From contig JANCRA010000004.1 in the NCBI GenBank assembly GCA_024362935.1, forward strand, positions 22,339,121 through 22,403,120: a DNA stretch of 64,000 nt. The letters are read 5' to 3'. The translations under genes and the position numbers were made by a program. Within the stretch, counting starts at the first letter, position 1, and every line of letters starts with the position of its first letter. Below the pieces are notes generated by a model that worked only from the letters and a program-made list of their open reading frames with translations, searched no databases and had not been told where the DNA came from. Positions 44,701 through 58,839 of the stretch are shown one piece after another. The stretch is from Setophaga petechia (taxonomy: Eukaryota > Chordata > Aves > Passeriformes > Parulidae).

Positions 44701-47329
44701 AAAAAGAGAATAATAATCACACTACCACTACCCTCCCCTGCTCCCTTTCACCCCCTGGCCTATTGTCAACAAATTTCAATTCATCACTGTTGATTTTGCT
44801 GAAACCTACTTTGGAATGTTACAGCTTGGATTGATGTTATCCAATGCCATTTATATCAGGGTTTCACTGTGCAATACAGAGTATTCAGGGAAGTCACTGC
44901 AGGCTGCTGGTGCCCATGATTGCCTCTGACATGTACAGCTGAAAGGACTCTTATTCAAAGAATGATCTTCTTTTTTAGGCTGTATTGAGTTGGGACTGAT
45001 TTTGATAGCCAGTTTCAGTCAAGAATCATAAAGTTATTGCACATTTAAGACCGTCAGTATGAGAATCATTCTGTGTCTCTCTCTCCCTCCCCCTCTCAGT
45101 GTTCTTTCCCCTCCCTTTCTCTCTCTCATCATTTCACAGGACTGCAAGGTTACAGAAAGGTCTAATCAATTGTCAAACTCTCCTTTATCTCTGAGAAGGT
45201 GGTAAAAAAATCTAACTGCCCTGCTGTAGGGGGTTCTTCTGACTACACAGCACCCTTTTTCACATACAATGCTACCATGATTAATGTCCTCCCACCTCAG
45301 ACCTTGTTAAAACCTGTTCTTTAAAGCAGGCTGGTGCACCACAGTGAGAGCAAGAGCAAGGTTGCATAAATCAACGTGTTCTCACAGCCCCCAGGATATC
45401 CATTATAGATGCCAGCTGGATGACTGGAAGATAGAGAAAAATGAATATTGTATCCTGTGGCCTTTTGCCTCTAATGACCACTTTTCAACATTTTTGAAGG
45501 CATGATTAAATTTTGATAACTGGGGAAGTCACTCTGAGCAGGCTGAAATAGAGATAAATTGACTGAGGGTCTGACATCCCAGTGGAGAGCAGGCAACTAA
45601 TTAGTGTGTGAATCTCACTCTGAAAGAGATGTAAAAGGGAGGCTAGTTTAATCAGACGAGCTGCTGAGGTACAGGAATAGTCAGGGATAATAGTGGCCTA
45701 GGTAGAAATCACAGGTTCAATGAGCAGCTTTTTCTGTCTGCTTGATTGGCAGCCGCTGACCTAGTGTCCAAAACCTTTGAACTCTTAACAACAGTAACAG
45801 CCTTGTCAAGGCAATTTGCTTGCAGCTTTCTGTGACCAGTTATTTCAGCAGTGGACTGGGACACCCTATTTGAAAGGGCACTTTGCTCCTCTGCTGTAGT
45901 GGAAGTTGGGCAGAACACTCTCATTATTTTTGATGACTTTACTTTTGAACCCTTTATATTCCCACCCACGCCTTGCCACCCACCCCGGTCCTCTCTTCTC
46001 CAGTGCACTCCACACAGTGCAGACATCCCCTCTCCCTGGGGTCCTTGCTATAAGGATGAAGTGTCAGATCAATTTAGTTGTTGATTGCAGCAAGGGAAAT
46101 GAAGGTAGGGAGAAGGAAATACCCCCACTGCCTAGTGTAACACTGCGATTTTATTGCAGGAACAGAACTTCCTTGGCGCCTGAACTGGTGCTGGTTTTGG
46201 ACATACGAAACATTAGGGTATCTGGAATTCCTTTTGCTGGGTTTAGAGGAATTAAAGACAACATATTTAATCCCTTTAATGAGCTGCTCAGATAGAACTT
46301 TCTTTTGCTGGAAATGAAGGATAGTATGCCAGTGCAAGAGATGACTTAATAAATGTTCTTTCCTGTAATGCTTAATATTTACCCAGCAAAAAATACATGT
46401 AGAATTTTGTTTGTAGTAGGAACAGTGTTCTGAACCAAACTGGAGTTTAGGAGAGTAAAAATAATCCCCTGAAGCTGCATTAGCTGGTAGATTTCTTTCT
46501 CTTTTTTTCTCCCTGTAGGGGAGGAGGACAGCTGAAGAGAGAGTAACATTATCGATAGAGCAAAACTTGCTGTCTTCTTCCATTTGGTAGTGTGAATTAG
46601 TGTTGCTCTGAATTATTTTTTTTTGCCTGGGGCAGACTAGTTTCTCTTTTTAAACTGATCAGTCCCCCTGGGTCTTGTATTATGCCAAGGACCAGGAAAC
46701 CTGATGTGACTAGGTTTTCATGTGACAGCATAACTTTCTGCAAAGCCTGCAGCTAGGATTTTCAAGAACCACAATTTTTCACATGAAAATGAGGGCCAGT
46801 TCTAACTTGGTCTATGTAATTAGGCATTTGCTGCATATTAATGCTTTATTAGTAGGTGGTTTATTCTAGTGGTAGCTTGGGTCATAGCTACATGAATAAG
46901 GTAAGCTCAACTGCCAATTGATAATGTGCTGGCTACTTCATGACCCATGCTCTTACCTGCAGTACATGACTGGAACTGCCTTTATGCTCACACATCTCTC
47001 TGCTAAGTAGCATACCAATTGCCAAGGCAGGACAAATCTGGACTCTTCAAGGCTGTGATGGTATCTGACTTCCTCTTTCACTACTATCACTACAATATCA
47101 AAACAAATAGGGAAAACAGGTGTTTTGTCTAAGTTCATGCATAAGGTCAGGTGCAAGGCAAATGGTTCTGGTGTGTTAGCTTCCATTCCTAATGAGTTTA
47201 GGAATATCAAAAAGAAATAATAGAATCTTCAATTTGCTAGCTAAACTGAGAAAAAAAATTTGGCAATTGCTCTTGTTAGAGATGAGGCTTGAGAAAAAAG
47301 CCTTTTTGATCTGCTGTAAAAGAGTAGCT
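41787..47329. other. unique sequence, no gene; compositionally ordered block at 45.0-46.3 kb
   Basis: 5.5 kb without recognisable transposons. 44,900-46,300 is less AT-rich, includes a CT-rich stretch (45077-45127) and overlapping open frames on both strands (45709-46026 minus, 45906-46295 plus, 46074-46583 minus). These have no domain and overlap one another, so coding is unlikely. Words such as CTAATTAGTGTGTG and ATTTGATAACTGG suit homeodomain or GATA sites but are too short to claim. Confidence 0.5.
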
Positions 47330-48821
47330 TAAACAAGTCTATGGGACCCAATGGGATGCACCTCAGAGTCCTGAGGGAACTTGCTGATGTAGTTCCCAAC
47401 CCACTCTCCAAGACATTTGAAAAGTCATGCCAGTTGGTTGAAGTCGTAGTGATTGGAAAAATGAAAACATAAAAGGAGAAAGGAAGACCCTGAGAACTGT
47501 CAGGTTCACTGCTGTGCATGGGAAGGTCATGAAACCGATCATCCCAGAAACTATGTTAAAGCACATGGAGGACTGGGGCGTGATTCAGGACAGCCAGCAC
47601 AACTTCACCAAAGAAAGGTCCTGCCTGACCAACCTAGTGACCTTCTACAATGGAGTGACTTCATCAGTGGACAAAGGAAGGGCTACAGGTGTCATTTTTC
47701 TGGACTTCTGTAAAGCCTTTGACATAGGTCCCAAAATACACTTCTCACTAAATTGGAGACAGATGGATTTGATGGATAAGAAGGTAGTTAGACAGTCACA
47801 TCTAGAGGGTAGGGGTCAATGTCTCAGGGGTCATATCAATGACAAGTGATATCTCTTGGGGGTGCATACTGGGACCAGTGTTTTTAATATCTTTATTAAT
47901 GGCACGGACAAAGGGGTCAAGTGCAACCTTAGCAAATTTGCTGATGACACCAAGCTGGATGATGTGGTTGACACCCTGAAGGATGAGATGTCATCCAGAG
48001 TGACCTGAACAAGCTTGAAGAATGGGCCCATGGAAATCTTATGAGGTTTAACAAGACCAAGTATGAGGTGCTGTCTCTGCATTAGGGTACCAACACCTTG
48101 GTACCAGCACTGGCCATTGGATGAACAGATTCTGCTGAGAAGGACTTGGAGGCACTCATGGTTTAGAGGCTGGACATGACCCAGCCATGGGCACTCACAG
48201 CCCAGACAACCAAACATGTCCTGAGCTGCATCCAAAGCAATGTGGGCAGCAGAGCCAGGGAGGGGATTCTGCCCCTCTGCTCTGTTCTGTTGAGATCCCA
48301 CCTGCAGGGCTACATCCAGCTCTGGAGTCGCAGCTCAGGAAGGACACGGAACTGATGGAGAGAGTCCAGAGGTGGGTCAACAAGATGATTAGAGGGAAAG
48401 AGCACCTGTCCTATGAGAAAAGGCTGAGAGAATTGTGACTTTTCATCCTGAAGAAGAGAAGAGTTTGGGGTGACCTTATTGCCTTCAAATACCTGAAGGG
48501 AGCTTACAAGAAAGATGGAGAGAGACTGTTTACAAGAGCATGTACTGACAGGACAAGGGGAGATGGCTTCAAACTGAGAGAGAGAAGGTTTGGATTAGAA
48601 AAGAAATTTTTCCTGTGAGGGTGGTGAGGCACTGGAAGAGGTTGTAAGGGAGGTTTTGGGTGCCTCATCCCTGGAAGTTTTAAAGGCCAGTTTGGATGGG
48701 GCTCTGAGCCCCATCCTAGTCTAGTGAAATATGTCCCTGTCCATTGCAATGGGAGATGGAACAAGCTGACTTTCAAGGTCTCCTCCAATACAGGCTAGTC
48801 TGTGAGTCTATGATTCTATGA
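47330..48821 (+). mobile_element. CR1 LINE, 3' half
   Basis: Plus-strand CR1 beginning in the linker before the reverse transcriptase ([16 protein letters not shown] at 47342-47389). It continues through the fingers and palm motif A (GVIFLDFCKAFDIGP, 47690-47735), motif C FADD (47937-47948, in SKFADDTKLDDVVDTL) and the ORF2 end (QRWVNKMIRGKEHLSYEKRLREL, 48367-48438). The 3' UTR follows, then the tail GTCTATGATTCTATGAC. Motif B is lost: the region after motif A is rearranged or deleted. 5'-truncated with an intact 3' end. Confidence 0.9.
47514..47849 (+). pseudogene. CR1 reverse transcriptase remnant (fingers to motif A)
   Basis: 111 codons. KVMKPIIPETMLKHMEDWGV and the following QDSQHNFTKERSCLTNLVTFYNGVTSSVDKG are CR1 fingers blocks. 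GVIFLDFCKAFDIGP is motif A, with its aspartate kept but the usual DTV changed to DIG. After that the frame runs out of homology within 15 residues. Catalytic FADD exists downstream in another frame. Confidence 0.85.
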
Positions 48822-51800
48822 CATACACTACTTTAGTATTATAGCAGCAGCCACAGCAATGAAACTTTAAAAAATAATAAACAACCATACCACAACCAGA
48901 ACAACAATAATTTGCAATAGAAGTTGTTTTTGCACCAGTACATCGGCTTCTATGAAAAAGAAGAGATGGCATGACATAAATATGGGAATCTTTTACAAAT
49001 ATTGCTCATAATCAAGCCAAGAATTAAAAGATAAGCAATGCAGCTGAAGGACATCAAAGACAGATTATTCTGGTTGTATGTCCTTGTGCATATTCCTTAT
49101 TCAGAGTGCAAATAGACTGAAACAGACATGTACCTGCAGCAACAATGATTGCAGGGGAAAACAGTGTTTTAGATGCAAAGCTAATTGCAACTCTTTAAAT
49201 ACCAGTGGAACATTCTACAAAATAAGAGTTTCAGTTAATGACCTTTCTTTTTCTACCAGTTTTCTCTGCATGATTTCTGACTTTGGTGTCAGATTAGTGG
49301 CAAAATTGTTCTGAAGGTAAGAGCAATAAACTGAGACACAACAAATTTGTGTAGGCCAGGGAACAGTGATGGCTTAATTGCTACTTTAGTGAAAAGGCTG
49401 CATCCATTATGTTAAATTATCAAAAATAACACCCACTGTAATTTATCAAAATCTTAACCATTACTCCATTAAAAAAACGTATTAACAATTTTAACATTAT
49501 AATGTTTGGGATAATAAAAGTCAGGAGAGGTAGCATGAAGTACAGTACAGAGGTGGTAGAGATAGGAGCAGGTATTTGTCAGTCTTGCCTGTTCTTACAG
49601 CTTTAATTCTGGTGGCTGGAAGACTAAGAACAGAAATATTTGTGTCCATTCCAAAGGAAGAGGAAATGGAGGAATTGTCATGGATAGGGATGAGGCTTTG
49701 AGGGCAGGAAGTTCAGTCCTGACTGTCATATGCTCTAAATAGTTCTGCTTTCTCTTTTTTCTGATGCGCAACATTTACAATGCAAAGGTTAAGGCCCTGT
49801 GAAGGCAGGTCTTGTTGCTCAAGCTAGGTAACTGCAAACTCAAGCTTTACCAGGGTGTGGGTGATCTCTGCCTGTGTGTTTCTGTCCTTTAGACCTCATC
49901 TAGCCAAACTCTGAAAGTAGCAGCCTTTACTAATACCATGGTTTTCCAGAAAGCCATTTATGGGTATCTGGATGTTAGAAGTACTGCAAATGATCTTTCC
50001 ACATGGCATTGCAGGCACACAGGTGAGTATTGAGAGATCCTTTCCTTCTCAGTAAGGAGGAAAACCTCACATGAACCCGATTTTCACTCCTTTGAAACCT
50101 CTGCTTTGACTAACTGAAATGGATGTATCAAGAGTGGTAATACCTGCCAAACTCCTTACTGCCATGACCAGCACAACCTGAGGAATTTACTCTGATTGCT
50201 TTTAGGAAAATAGCCACAGAAGGTAGGAAACTGAGGCATGCAGAAAATTGCCAAAGATGGAAAGACTTAGGAAATAAAAGGCCAAAGTTTTTAAAGTCAG
50301 ACATAGATGTACAAAGAGCTTTGATTTCACCATGTGTATATGTTATCATGCAAATATCTCACAATTGCCTTACTCATGCTTTAAGAAAGGATAGTGAAAT
50401 AGAAACAGTAGGAAAAAAGCTATAAAGGAGAATGGCATTTCCATCTAGAACCTTGAAAATATTATAAAACAGAATTTTGAAACAACGTTTTGCAGTAACT
50501 GTTTCTCCCTTGCCCAGGTATGTGTTTCTAGAGTGTAAATATTTACTTACATGCATGTATATAAACATGTGTGTAAGTCCATGTGCATTCACAGGGTAGT
50601 ACACAACTGAAGCAATTAATTACATTTAATAGCAATCCATAAAATGAAGTGTCTTGAAAGGCTCATTGCAAATCCTGCTATAATAGCAATTTAATTAAAA
50701 ATCTGTATTTTTCCTAACCCTGCATTAAAAATCTAGTGAAAACATTTCTGAAATTGGAAGAAACCATTCTAAACATCAGCAGAAATTAAAGTTTTATTAA
50801 AATAATATCAATGCCATTCAAATCATCAACAGGAAAATTATGAATATTTACATATATGCTTTCATTATATACTGTTATTTTGAAGAAAAAAGTTCAGACT
50901 TCCTGCGGAGCTTTGAAAACATGATCATACATTCAAATCTAAAATAATTGGGACATATGTTTCTCAAAAAAACCCCAGAAAAAGAAGAGCTTCAAGTATT
51001 TTTGACATCTCTTTTGCAAACACCTAAAAGCAATCTGGAGTTAGCCCCAGTTTCCCACTTCTGTATTAATACAGAGAATGATGAAAAACATCTCTCATTC
51101 CCTCCACACCAAATCCTAACTTGGAATCTTTTCTTAACTGAAACTTGTGCTAGAATTATTGCAGTTTCTGAATCCTGTTTTCTTGGAGATTTACAGCTAC
51201 ATAGTCTCCAAACTGTATTTGCTGAGTTTACTGAGTTAACTCTTCTGTGCAATAGGCCAACACATTTTTGCAAATGTGATGCTCAATCATCAGGAGAAAA
51301 ATAGAAGACCTCTTTTAAAATGCTGCAAGGATGAAGATAATTACAGAGCAGAGCTCTTAAACCTTTTTCACTCAGTGAATTACATGCTAGTTGAAAAACA
51401 GAGCTAAAGCGCAGGGAAATATAGTGTTGGAAATGTTGTTCAGAGGAAGAAAATGTAACAATAATTGGCATTAAAAAAAGCAATCCAATACACTTCTATG
51501 ACGTCTCTAGCAGTTGATGAGTGCCTAGTCAAATTTGCAATGTAAATTATGTTTTCTATGTGGCACATTCACACATATGTCCAAAAAGTATTCAATTAGT
51601 GACTATATCCTTCTAATCTCTAAAGATAAAATCCTTGTGAATAGCTTTTAAACGGAAAAATGAGTGTTCAACCCTGAGATCTTGGTCCATTCTCAGGGGA
51701 TTATGTAGGGTCAGATGAGGGTTTTTGTAGTCAGATGAGGGTTTTAGTTCAAAAATGCACCTGAGCTATAGTATGCTATAGTAAAAAGTTGAATTGTGAC

Positions 51801-53366
51801 TCACATAAGTTGGGTGAGTCTCTGAAGAGGGATCACACACTTGTGGCATGAGGGAACATAAACCTCTATAGCCTATGAAAAATTGTTATGTGCAGAGTTG
51901 ATCTGTCCTTGGTTGCAAAGTATGTGATGCACTTTGTCAGAAAGTACTGAGAAGAATAAGGTATAACTTGAAAAATATGAATTTAGTAAAATATTTCCTG
52001 GTTGGTGCTAAGAAAATATTTGGCAAAAGAGTTGAACTGCTTTTTGATTTTAGCTAGAAATGCAGATGTTCAGTTCATGCAATAGCAGTTTCTCAAAGAT
52101 ACCAGTAAGTCAGGGTGATGGCCATAAAATTAATGCTCTTCAAAATAAAAGATTGAATGTTACTCATACTCCCACTTTTCCCCCATCTACTATAGAGTAA
52201 TAATGATTTACTAGTACTCTACAGTGGCATTGTAATAATATTGTTTTAGAAGCATATTTGTTAAAATCCGCAATTCCAACAGCCAAGAGGTAATTTATAT
52301 TTTTTCCTTTTTTTTTTCATCATTTGGACATCACGAAACAACTGATTATCCTAAAGCCACAGTATTAATCTTTTGCTGCCCTTTAAGAGTAATTTTTGTT
52401 CCTTTAACTTCTTATTTAAGTATTGATAAAAGCAACTGTCAGAAAAAAATACCCTATATTTTATGTTTCATGAAGAAATAACAAAGGGTTTTTCAAGGCA
52501 AAAACAAATTCATCATTTCTTCTGTGGCTAAACAGGACAAGTTTTGATATTTTCTGTTCTGATAATCATTACAACATAAAGCAGATTAAACTCAATTTGC
52601 AAGTACTGATAGATGGAAAATTTTACCAGGTTCCCCCTGACAACCTGAGCAAAATAATTGTTGGAGTTTCCTTGATCTTGGAAATGTGGCAGGAGAGAGA
52701 GAGGAATCTGGCTGTGTGAAGTCCTTTTGCCTCCATTAAGGGGGTTGTTACTTCTGCTGACCTTAGCTTTCCATGGAAAACAGACAGCTTGATAGTAGTG
52801 GAGTGTAAGTATTCTTAGATCCAACGGTTGAATAAAGACAGTTTTAAACAATTATAATTAAATTCAGAAAGTAAAAAGGAAGATCAAATAGCTGTGATGC
52901 AGGCCACAAAAAAATGGGGTTTACACAGGTGAAACGAGAATACCAGATATTGAAAGGACATGAAATTCCTTCACATCTAAGGTTGGTTAATTGAGGTCAC
53001 ATAATTAGACATTACAGCTGGCAAGGAGGACAGCAAGTGATACTGCTTTTGGCATAGAGCTGCTGTGGATATTATTGATAGCCCCACATAGAGATTGCTA
53101 GAGAATAAGAATACATTTGAAGTTCTAAATAGACAAGTGCTATCAGATTTTATATCTTGCATTTTCCGTAATTTGTAAGTGTATTTCTATTAAAGAAATC
53201 CTGGAGCTGGGGGTGATGTCTATGCTACAAGACTACTTATCAATCAGTGTTCATTAGGTCATTATGCAGGTGTTAAATTGACAAGCAGTACTGGAAGTGG
53301 TTTGCTTCTGAAGTTGATTAAAAATACTATACATTACACTCAAAATGTATTTTGACTTTTTTATAA
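48822..53366. other. unique AT-rich sequence, no gene
   Basis: No transposon or coding similarity recognised. Open frames up to 118 codons (50948-51304 plus, opposed by one on the other strand) have no motif. A short direct repeat GTCAGATGAGGGTTTT occurs twice at 51711-51745. Confidence 0.5.
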
Positions 53367-54435
53367 TATATCACAGAATGTTTGGATTGCAGTGGACCTT
53401 AAACATCAGTTTAATTTCCAGCCCCCTGTCAAAGGCAGGGGCATCTTTCACTAGACCAGGTTTCTCAAAGCCTCATCCAAAAGGGTCTTGAAAATTTCCA
53501 GGGATGGGGCATCCACAAGCCTCACAGCAAAGAACTTCTTCCTAATATATAAATTAAACTTACCATCTTTCATATTAAAGCCCTTTCCCTTTGTCCTGTC
53601 AGTACATGCTCTTGCAAAAAGTCTTTCTCCATCTTTCTTGTAGGCTCCCTTCAGGTACTGGAAGGTTGTGATTAGGTCACCTCAAAGCCTTCTCATCTCC
53701 AGGCTGAGCAATCCCAATTCTCTCAGCCTTTCTTCACAGGAGAGGTGCTCCTTCCCTCTAATAATTTTTGTGGCTCTGGACTTGCTCCATCAGTTCTGTG
53801 TCCTCCCTGTGCTGGGACCCCAGAGCTGGATGCAGGGTTCCAGGGCTCTCACCAGAGCAGAGCAGAGGGGCAGAATCCCCCCCCTCCCCTGCTGCCCACG
53901 CTGCTCTGGATGCTGCCCAGGACACGTTTGGCTGTCTGGGCTGGGAGTGCCCATGGCTGGGTCATGTCCAGCCTCTCCTCCACCAGCACCTCCAAGTCCT
54001 TCTTGGCAGGGCTGCTCTCCATCTGTTCATCTCACAGCTTGTGCTGGTACCGCGGGTTTCCCCAACTTTGTACTTGGTCTTGTTAAACCTCAGAGGTTTC
54101 CATGGGCCTATTCCTTGAGCTTGTCCAGGACTCTCTGGATGGTATCCTGTCCCTTGGGTGTGGCAACTGGACCACTTAACTTGGTGTCATCAGCAAATTT
54201 GCTAAGGGTGGACTTGATCCTTTCACTTCTGTCATTAATGAGGATATTAAATAACACTGGTACCAATATGGTCCCCTGAGGGACATCACTTGATGTCCCT
54301 TGGGATGCTGAGCCATTGACCCTTACCCTCTGGATGAGTCTCTCCAGTAAGTTCCTTATCCATTTAACAGTCCACTCATCATATCCATCTCTTTCTGGTT
54401 TAGAGAGTAGGTTGTTGTGGGGGACTTGTAAAGAT
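53367..54435 (-). mobile_element. CR1 LINE, 3' portion, minus strand
   Basis: The left end TATCACAGAATGTTTGGATTG is the CR1 tail. Rightwards come the complement of the 3' UTR (CAGCCCCCTGTCAAAGGCAG, CCAGGGATGGGGCATCCAC), the ORF2 C-terminus, and reverse-transcriptase sequence up to the region after motif A (TTGACCCTTACCCTCTGGATG, then GGTTGTTGTGGGGGAC). Plus-strand frames of 113-203 codons here are antisense to CR1 and not genes. Confidence 0.88.
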
Positions 54436-56439
54436 AATTTGGTTCACCTAAGTGTTGGACTTGATTACTGCTGTGGACCCCCTCTAACTAAGAATATCCT
54501 GTGGTTCTGTGACTTCTCTACCTGTGTTTGCTGTACTGCTTCAGGTGAAGATGAACAATGAGGTTTAAGCAGTATGACTACTCAGCAATGGAGAGGAGCA
54601 TTTGTCTCATGTCTTCTCAAAAAAAGAAGACAAAGTATTTTTTTCACTGAGTACTGAGAACTGCTTATCTCTGAGTGGGGCAGAGCAGGGGGGGATTAGG
54701 GGTGTGGGGCACAGAAAAAAATAGAAATACAGCCAGTATAATTTGCTTCTGATTTTCAAGTACCAGGTAACTGTTGAGCTGTTTTAATGATTCCTTAATG
54801 CATTTAATGTATGACCCCTGTTACTGCAGGATTTTGTGCTTACCTTGTGAAAAGTTCATGATTTGCTCCTAAAATAACTTAATGATTTAGACAGTTTTGG
54901 GGCAGCTTATCCACAGTGTCTTACTTTCTCCCAAGTATAAGACAGACAAAAAGCTACATGAGTTAAAATTTTGGTATTAATTCAATTAACAGTCCTGAGG
55001 TAAAGAATATTTTATTGTCTCTGAGAATGAGCCATCCATGGTTGGAGTTATTTGATTATTAAAAGAAGTCTCTCATAAAATCAAATATTTTGTTTGGGCT
55101 TCTCTAGCATGGAATTATTTGCAAAGTTTGAGGAAAAAGCCCTTCTTACATACCTGATTTTTAGTGAGTTTTAAGCCACTAGATATAAGGGAACCCAAAA
55201 CATAACCAATAGCATTTTACGGACTTTGATGCTGATGGTTTCTCTTTTTTTTTTTAAATTAATGTGTTAGTACTGGATAGGTAGCTGCCTGTCGCAGCAC
55301 TCTGCTTTTCACTCCATTATTGCTTTATATTTTTTCAGAATGTGAAGATGGAAAAGAAACGGTGCATCATCTGACCTTACATTTGCTACCACCAGACTTC
55401 AAATACTTCTGTTATAGGACTGTGGACATTGCAGTTCACAAGAATAGACTGAAGAAGAGAAGGAAGTAGCAAAACGCCTACTTTCTGTTGCAGAGTCTAC
55501 TTCTTTTGCTGAAAATGTCAGATATGACAACAGCATTTTCTTTTCTATTTCTGCTATTTTGTTATCATATTATCTCTTTGCTGTGGAAAGAAAGCTATCT
55601 CCAACAAAGGGAAGTTTTAAGCAGGACAAATATCCTCAGAACATTATTCCTCCATTGAGAAAACAAAGCCAAATAATCCCTGATAGCAGCCTTTACTTTG
55701 ACTGCCACCAATGATAAGAAGAGAATGAATAAACTCTGACAGTGGACTGTCAAGAGGGCAGGAAGGATTTGCATAAAGGTGACTAGATGGTGTGACCATG
55801 TCTAATTCAGTACACAAAATGTAATTGTAGACAAAAATTTTAACAGTACAATGTGATATAAAAGAGTGCACATCTAAATGTACCTAAGTCTGCATATGCT
55901 CAGTGTATGAGAATACTCTCAGTCATAGCAGGTACCTATGATAGCTGTTCCAGGAAGACCAGCAAGCACTACCCAGGAGTTCAGCACTCATATTGAGTAA
56001 ACCTCCCCATTTATTGCTTTATTCCTTGCTAAAGGCAGTAGCTCTAGTCTGAGCATGAAACCTCATAGTGAGACAAACTAGAAAAAGAACCCCACTTTTG
56101 ACACTTACTGACCTCCTCTCTTATCAACAAACAAGTGTCATATCAAGACTCCTTACAGCTCCCAAGATGACAATAGCTATGCTGTTACACTTCAAAAATA
56201 CCACAGCTGAATAAAGTCAACCAACAGCAACAGGACTGCTATCACCCAGCTTCACTCAGGGAAAGAAGTGGTGCCATGGTTTAAGTCCTGCTGGAGACTA
56301 AGTACCATGGAACTGCTGATCATTTCCTACATACTCCCATGAAGGGAAGAAGAATATGAAAAGAAAGGTAAGCCTCATGGGTTGAGATAAGAACAATTGA
56401 ATAATTGAAACAAACCAACCAAAACCAATAACAATAGTA

Positions 56440-56477
<38 letters not shown>

Positions 56478-58839
56478 ACAGTAATGATGAAAAGAATGAT
56501 AATCATCATCATCATGATGTAACAGAGTCCAAGAGAAGCAAGTGATGCATACTAAAATTGCTCACGAATCAGTGGCTGACGAAAAGTGTATTCCCAAATG
56601 TCAGTCAGCCACTTTCCAGGCAGTGGAAAGTGCCATATACCACACACAACTTTCCATGGTAAGGAATATCCCTTTGGCTAAATTCAGGTCACATGTTTCA
56701 GCTGTGTTCCCTCACAGGAACTTACTAGCACGGCATGAGATATCAAAAAGTCTTTGAATTAAAGATTAAGTGCTACTTAGCAAAAAAATATCAGTGTTAT
56801 CAACATCATGCTCATACTAAATCCAAAACACACCACTGTATCACCGACTAGGAAGAAAAAGAACTCTATCCCACATGGAACCAGGACAGGTGGACAGTGA
56901 GACAAATCTTCCAGTCTTGAGCACTGAGTCAAAGTAGCTACTCTATCTTCATTATATGCACATTTAATTCCTGAGCTCCCAATGGCTATATAGCAATATA
57001 TAAGATATACACATAAACCACCCCCCATATATACATATGCATACATTAAACACACATATAAATATCCCTTTGTCCAAAAACACTGTGAAACCATGGGGAA
57101 TAAGATTTCGGTGTAAGTGATACCTTTTAAAAAGGAGGTAGAAGTTTGAAAAAGAGCCTCTGATCCACTGGAAATAACTGACAAGCTATTTGGCTTGAAT
57201 AATACATCAAGGTCTGAAGATAAATTCATGCTGATTATTCATGTGGATGCTTCCCAGGGTGATGAAACCCTGCAAACTCTGAGATGTGCCATTTCAGTTG
57301 TGGTTGCCATGGGTATTATAATTTTACTAGGCAGGTGAAAATAGAATAGTCACCTCCAAAAATATCAAAGGCAAAGGAGTAAAGAGAGCTATGTCAGAAA
57401 AGTCTGGTCCTCTAGCCATCATGTACCTGCTTACATGGACATCTGTATTATCCATCTACCAACACAGAAGTTCACGTGTTCATGGGCAGAACTTTCTCTA
57501 TAATGGGAAATTGTCACCCTGTCACTCCTGATAAACTATGACTCCTGTAAGGACTGCCAATTCTAAATAGATAAATACAATTTTTTACCTAATATAGAAA
57601 CCTTGTATTCAGAAATCTGGGGTCTGATCTTATTCAGATCTATTCAGATTTTCTGATCGGGACTGGTGTGTGTTGGATCTCACTATGAAACTGTAGGGGC
57701 GCTGACCAACCCCCTTCCATGTGTGTCCATGAAGTAGAAACAGCACAGTATGACAATTCAGATAGCCTTTCAACATCTCCTCAGCATGACTGAAAAGACT
57801 GTTGACTCAAATCCTTTGGTGCTGAGCTTTCCAGATTCCTTCTAGCATTCCTTATAAAGATTGTGATGAATGAAAACTTGGGCACTGTGGGAACATGTCA
57901 CTGGTAAGCTTTCTGGGATCAAGAGTCTCTATCTTTGGTCTTTGGTGGGTACACAATGGCTTGCACTGTTTCCTTATCTTTTCTTGAGGCAAGATATTTG
58001 TATTTATGACTGAAGAAATGTTAGGAATTATTTGTTTTTTACAAATGGGTTTCTCCAGAAGCTCCATTACATTAATCAATATGTCAATATGGTGTTCTTC
58101 GGATTGCATATATGTCATTTTTGAGTACCCAGTCACTTGAACTTATTTAAAAAACATCTTGCCCTTTTCTGAAACACTGGAAACCAAAGGGTATTCCTAG
58201 TGAGACTCCAATGAATTGGCTGTACCACGTGCTTCCCTGTTGTCAAGACACTCAAGAATGCACAGCTTTTGCAATTGCAAAATTATTGAATATATAAAGT
58301 TTTCTGGTCTGATATCCAGCTCAAAGCAAAACCAACTCTGAGGACAGTTCAGGTGGCTCCAGTTGTTTAGTACTCCATTTAGAGTATCTCCAAAGACATT
58401 CCAGCTGATTTGAGCAACCTGTTCTGACACTTGACTACCCTTACTGTGGCTTTTTTTTCTTATATCTAATCAGAAATTCCCTCGATTCAGATTTGTTCAT
58501 GACTTCTTATCCTTTTACTATGTACCTCTGAAAACAGTCCATCTCTATAACAATAATCAAAGCCATCAGTTACCTGATTTCTCCATGTTCTTCTTTGTAA
58601 GTCTGAAAGAATATAAAGGAGAGTTATATTTCTTCTGGTCTGCACCAAATTTTGTCCTTGCCTCATCACAACCTACGCAATGACACTGCTGACACCTGTT
58701 GGATTGAATCTTGGTTCATGTGTCAGCTTCTGCAGCACTAGATGGAATCATGTGAGCCCTGTATATCTGGGTGTTATTCTCTTCCAGTCTTTGGGTGGGT
58801 GGGGGGTCTTCATCTGCAATTGTCATTCTGTCTACCTGT
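54436..58839. other. unique sequence, no gene; ATG/ATC trinucleotide repeat pair
   Basis: No coding similarity. A minus-strand frame of 150 codons at 56777-57229 crosses AT-rich sequence with TATATA and CACACA-like words and has no domain. Simple repeat at 56440-56515 listed separately. Confidence 0.5.
56440..56518. repeat. (ATG)12 followed by inverted (ATC)5
   Basis: 56440-56476 is twelve ATG-type triplets. 56502-56514 is ATC triplets, the reverse complement of the first, after a spacer of about 25 bases holding more ATGAT words. The two arms could fold as a hairpin. Confidence 0.92.

Noticed and set aside
45077..45127. CT-rich tract as a polypyrimidine tract and splice acceptor
   Set aside because: No AG followed by a recognisable open exon; CT-rich low complexity explains it.
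53668..54279. 203-codon plus-strand frame with further overlapping frames
   Set aside because: Antisense to the CR1 copy at 53.4-54.4 kb, with the same artefact wording as at 5.6-6.2 kb.
56777..57229. 150-codon minus-strand frame
   Set aside because: Crosses AT-rich, TATATA-bearing sequence, no domain, and composition equals background.
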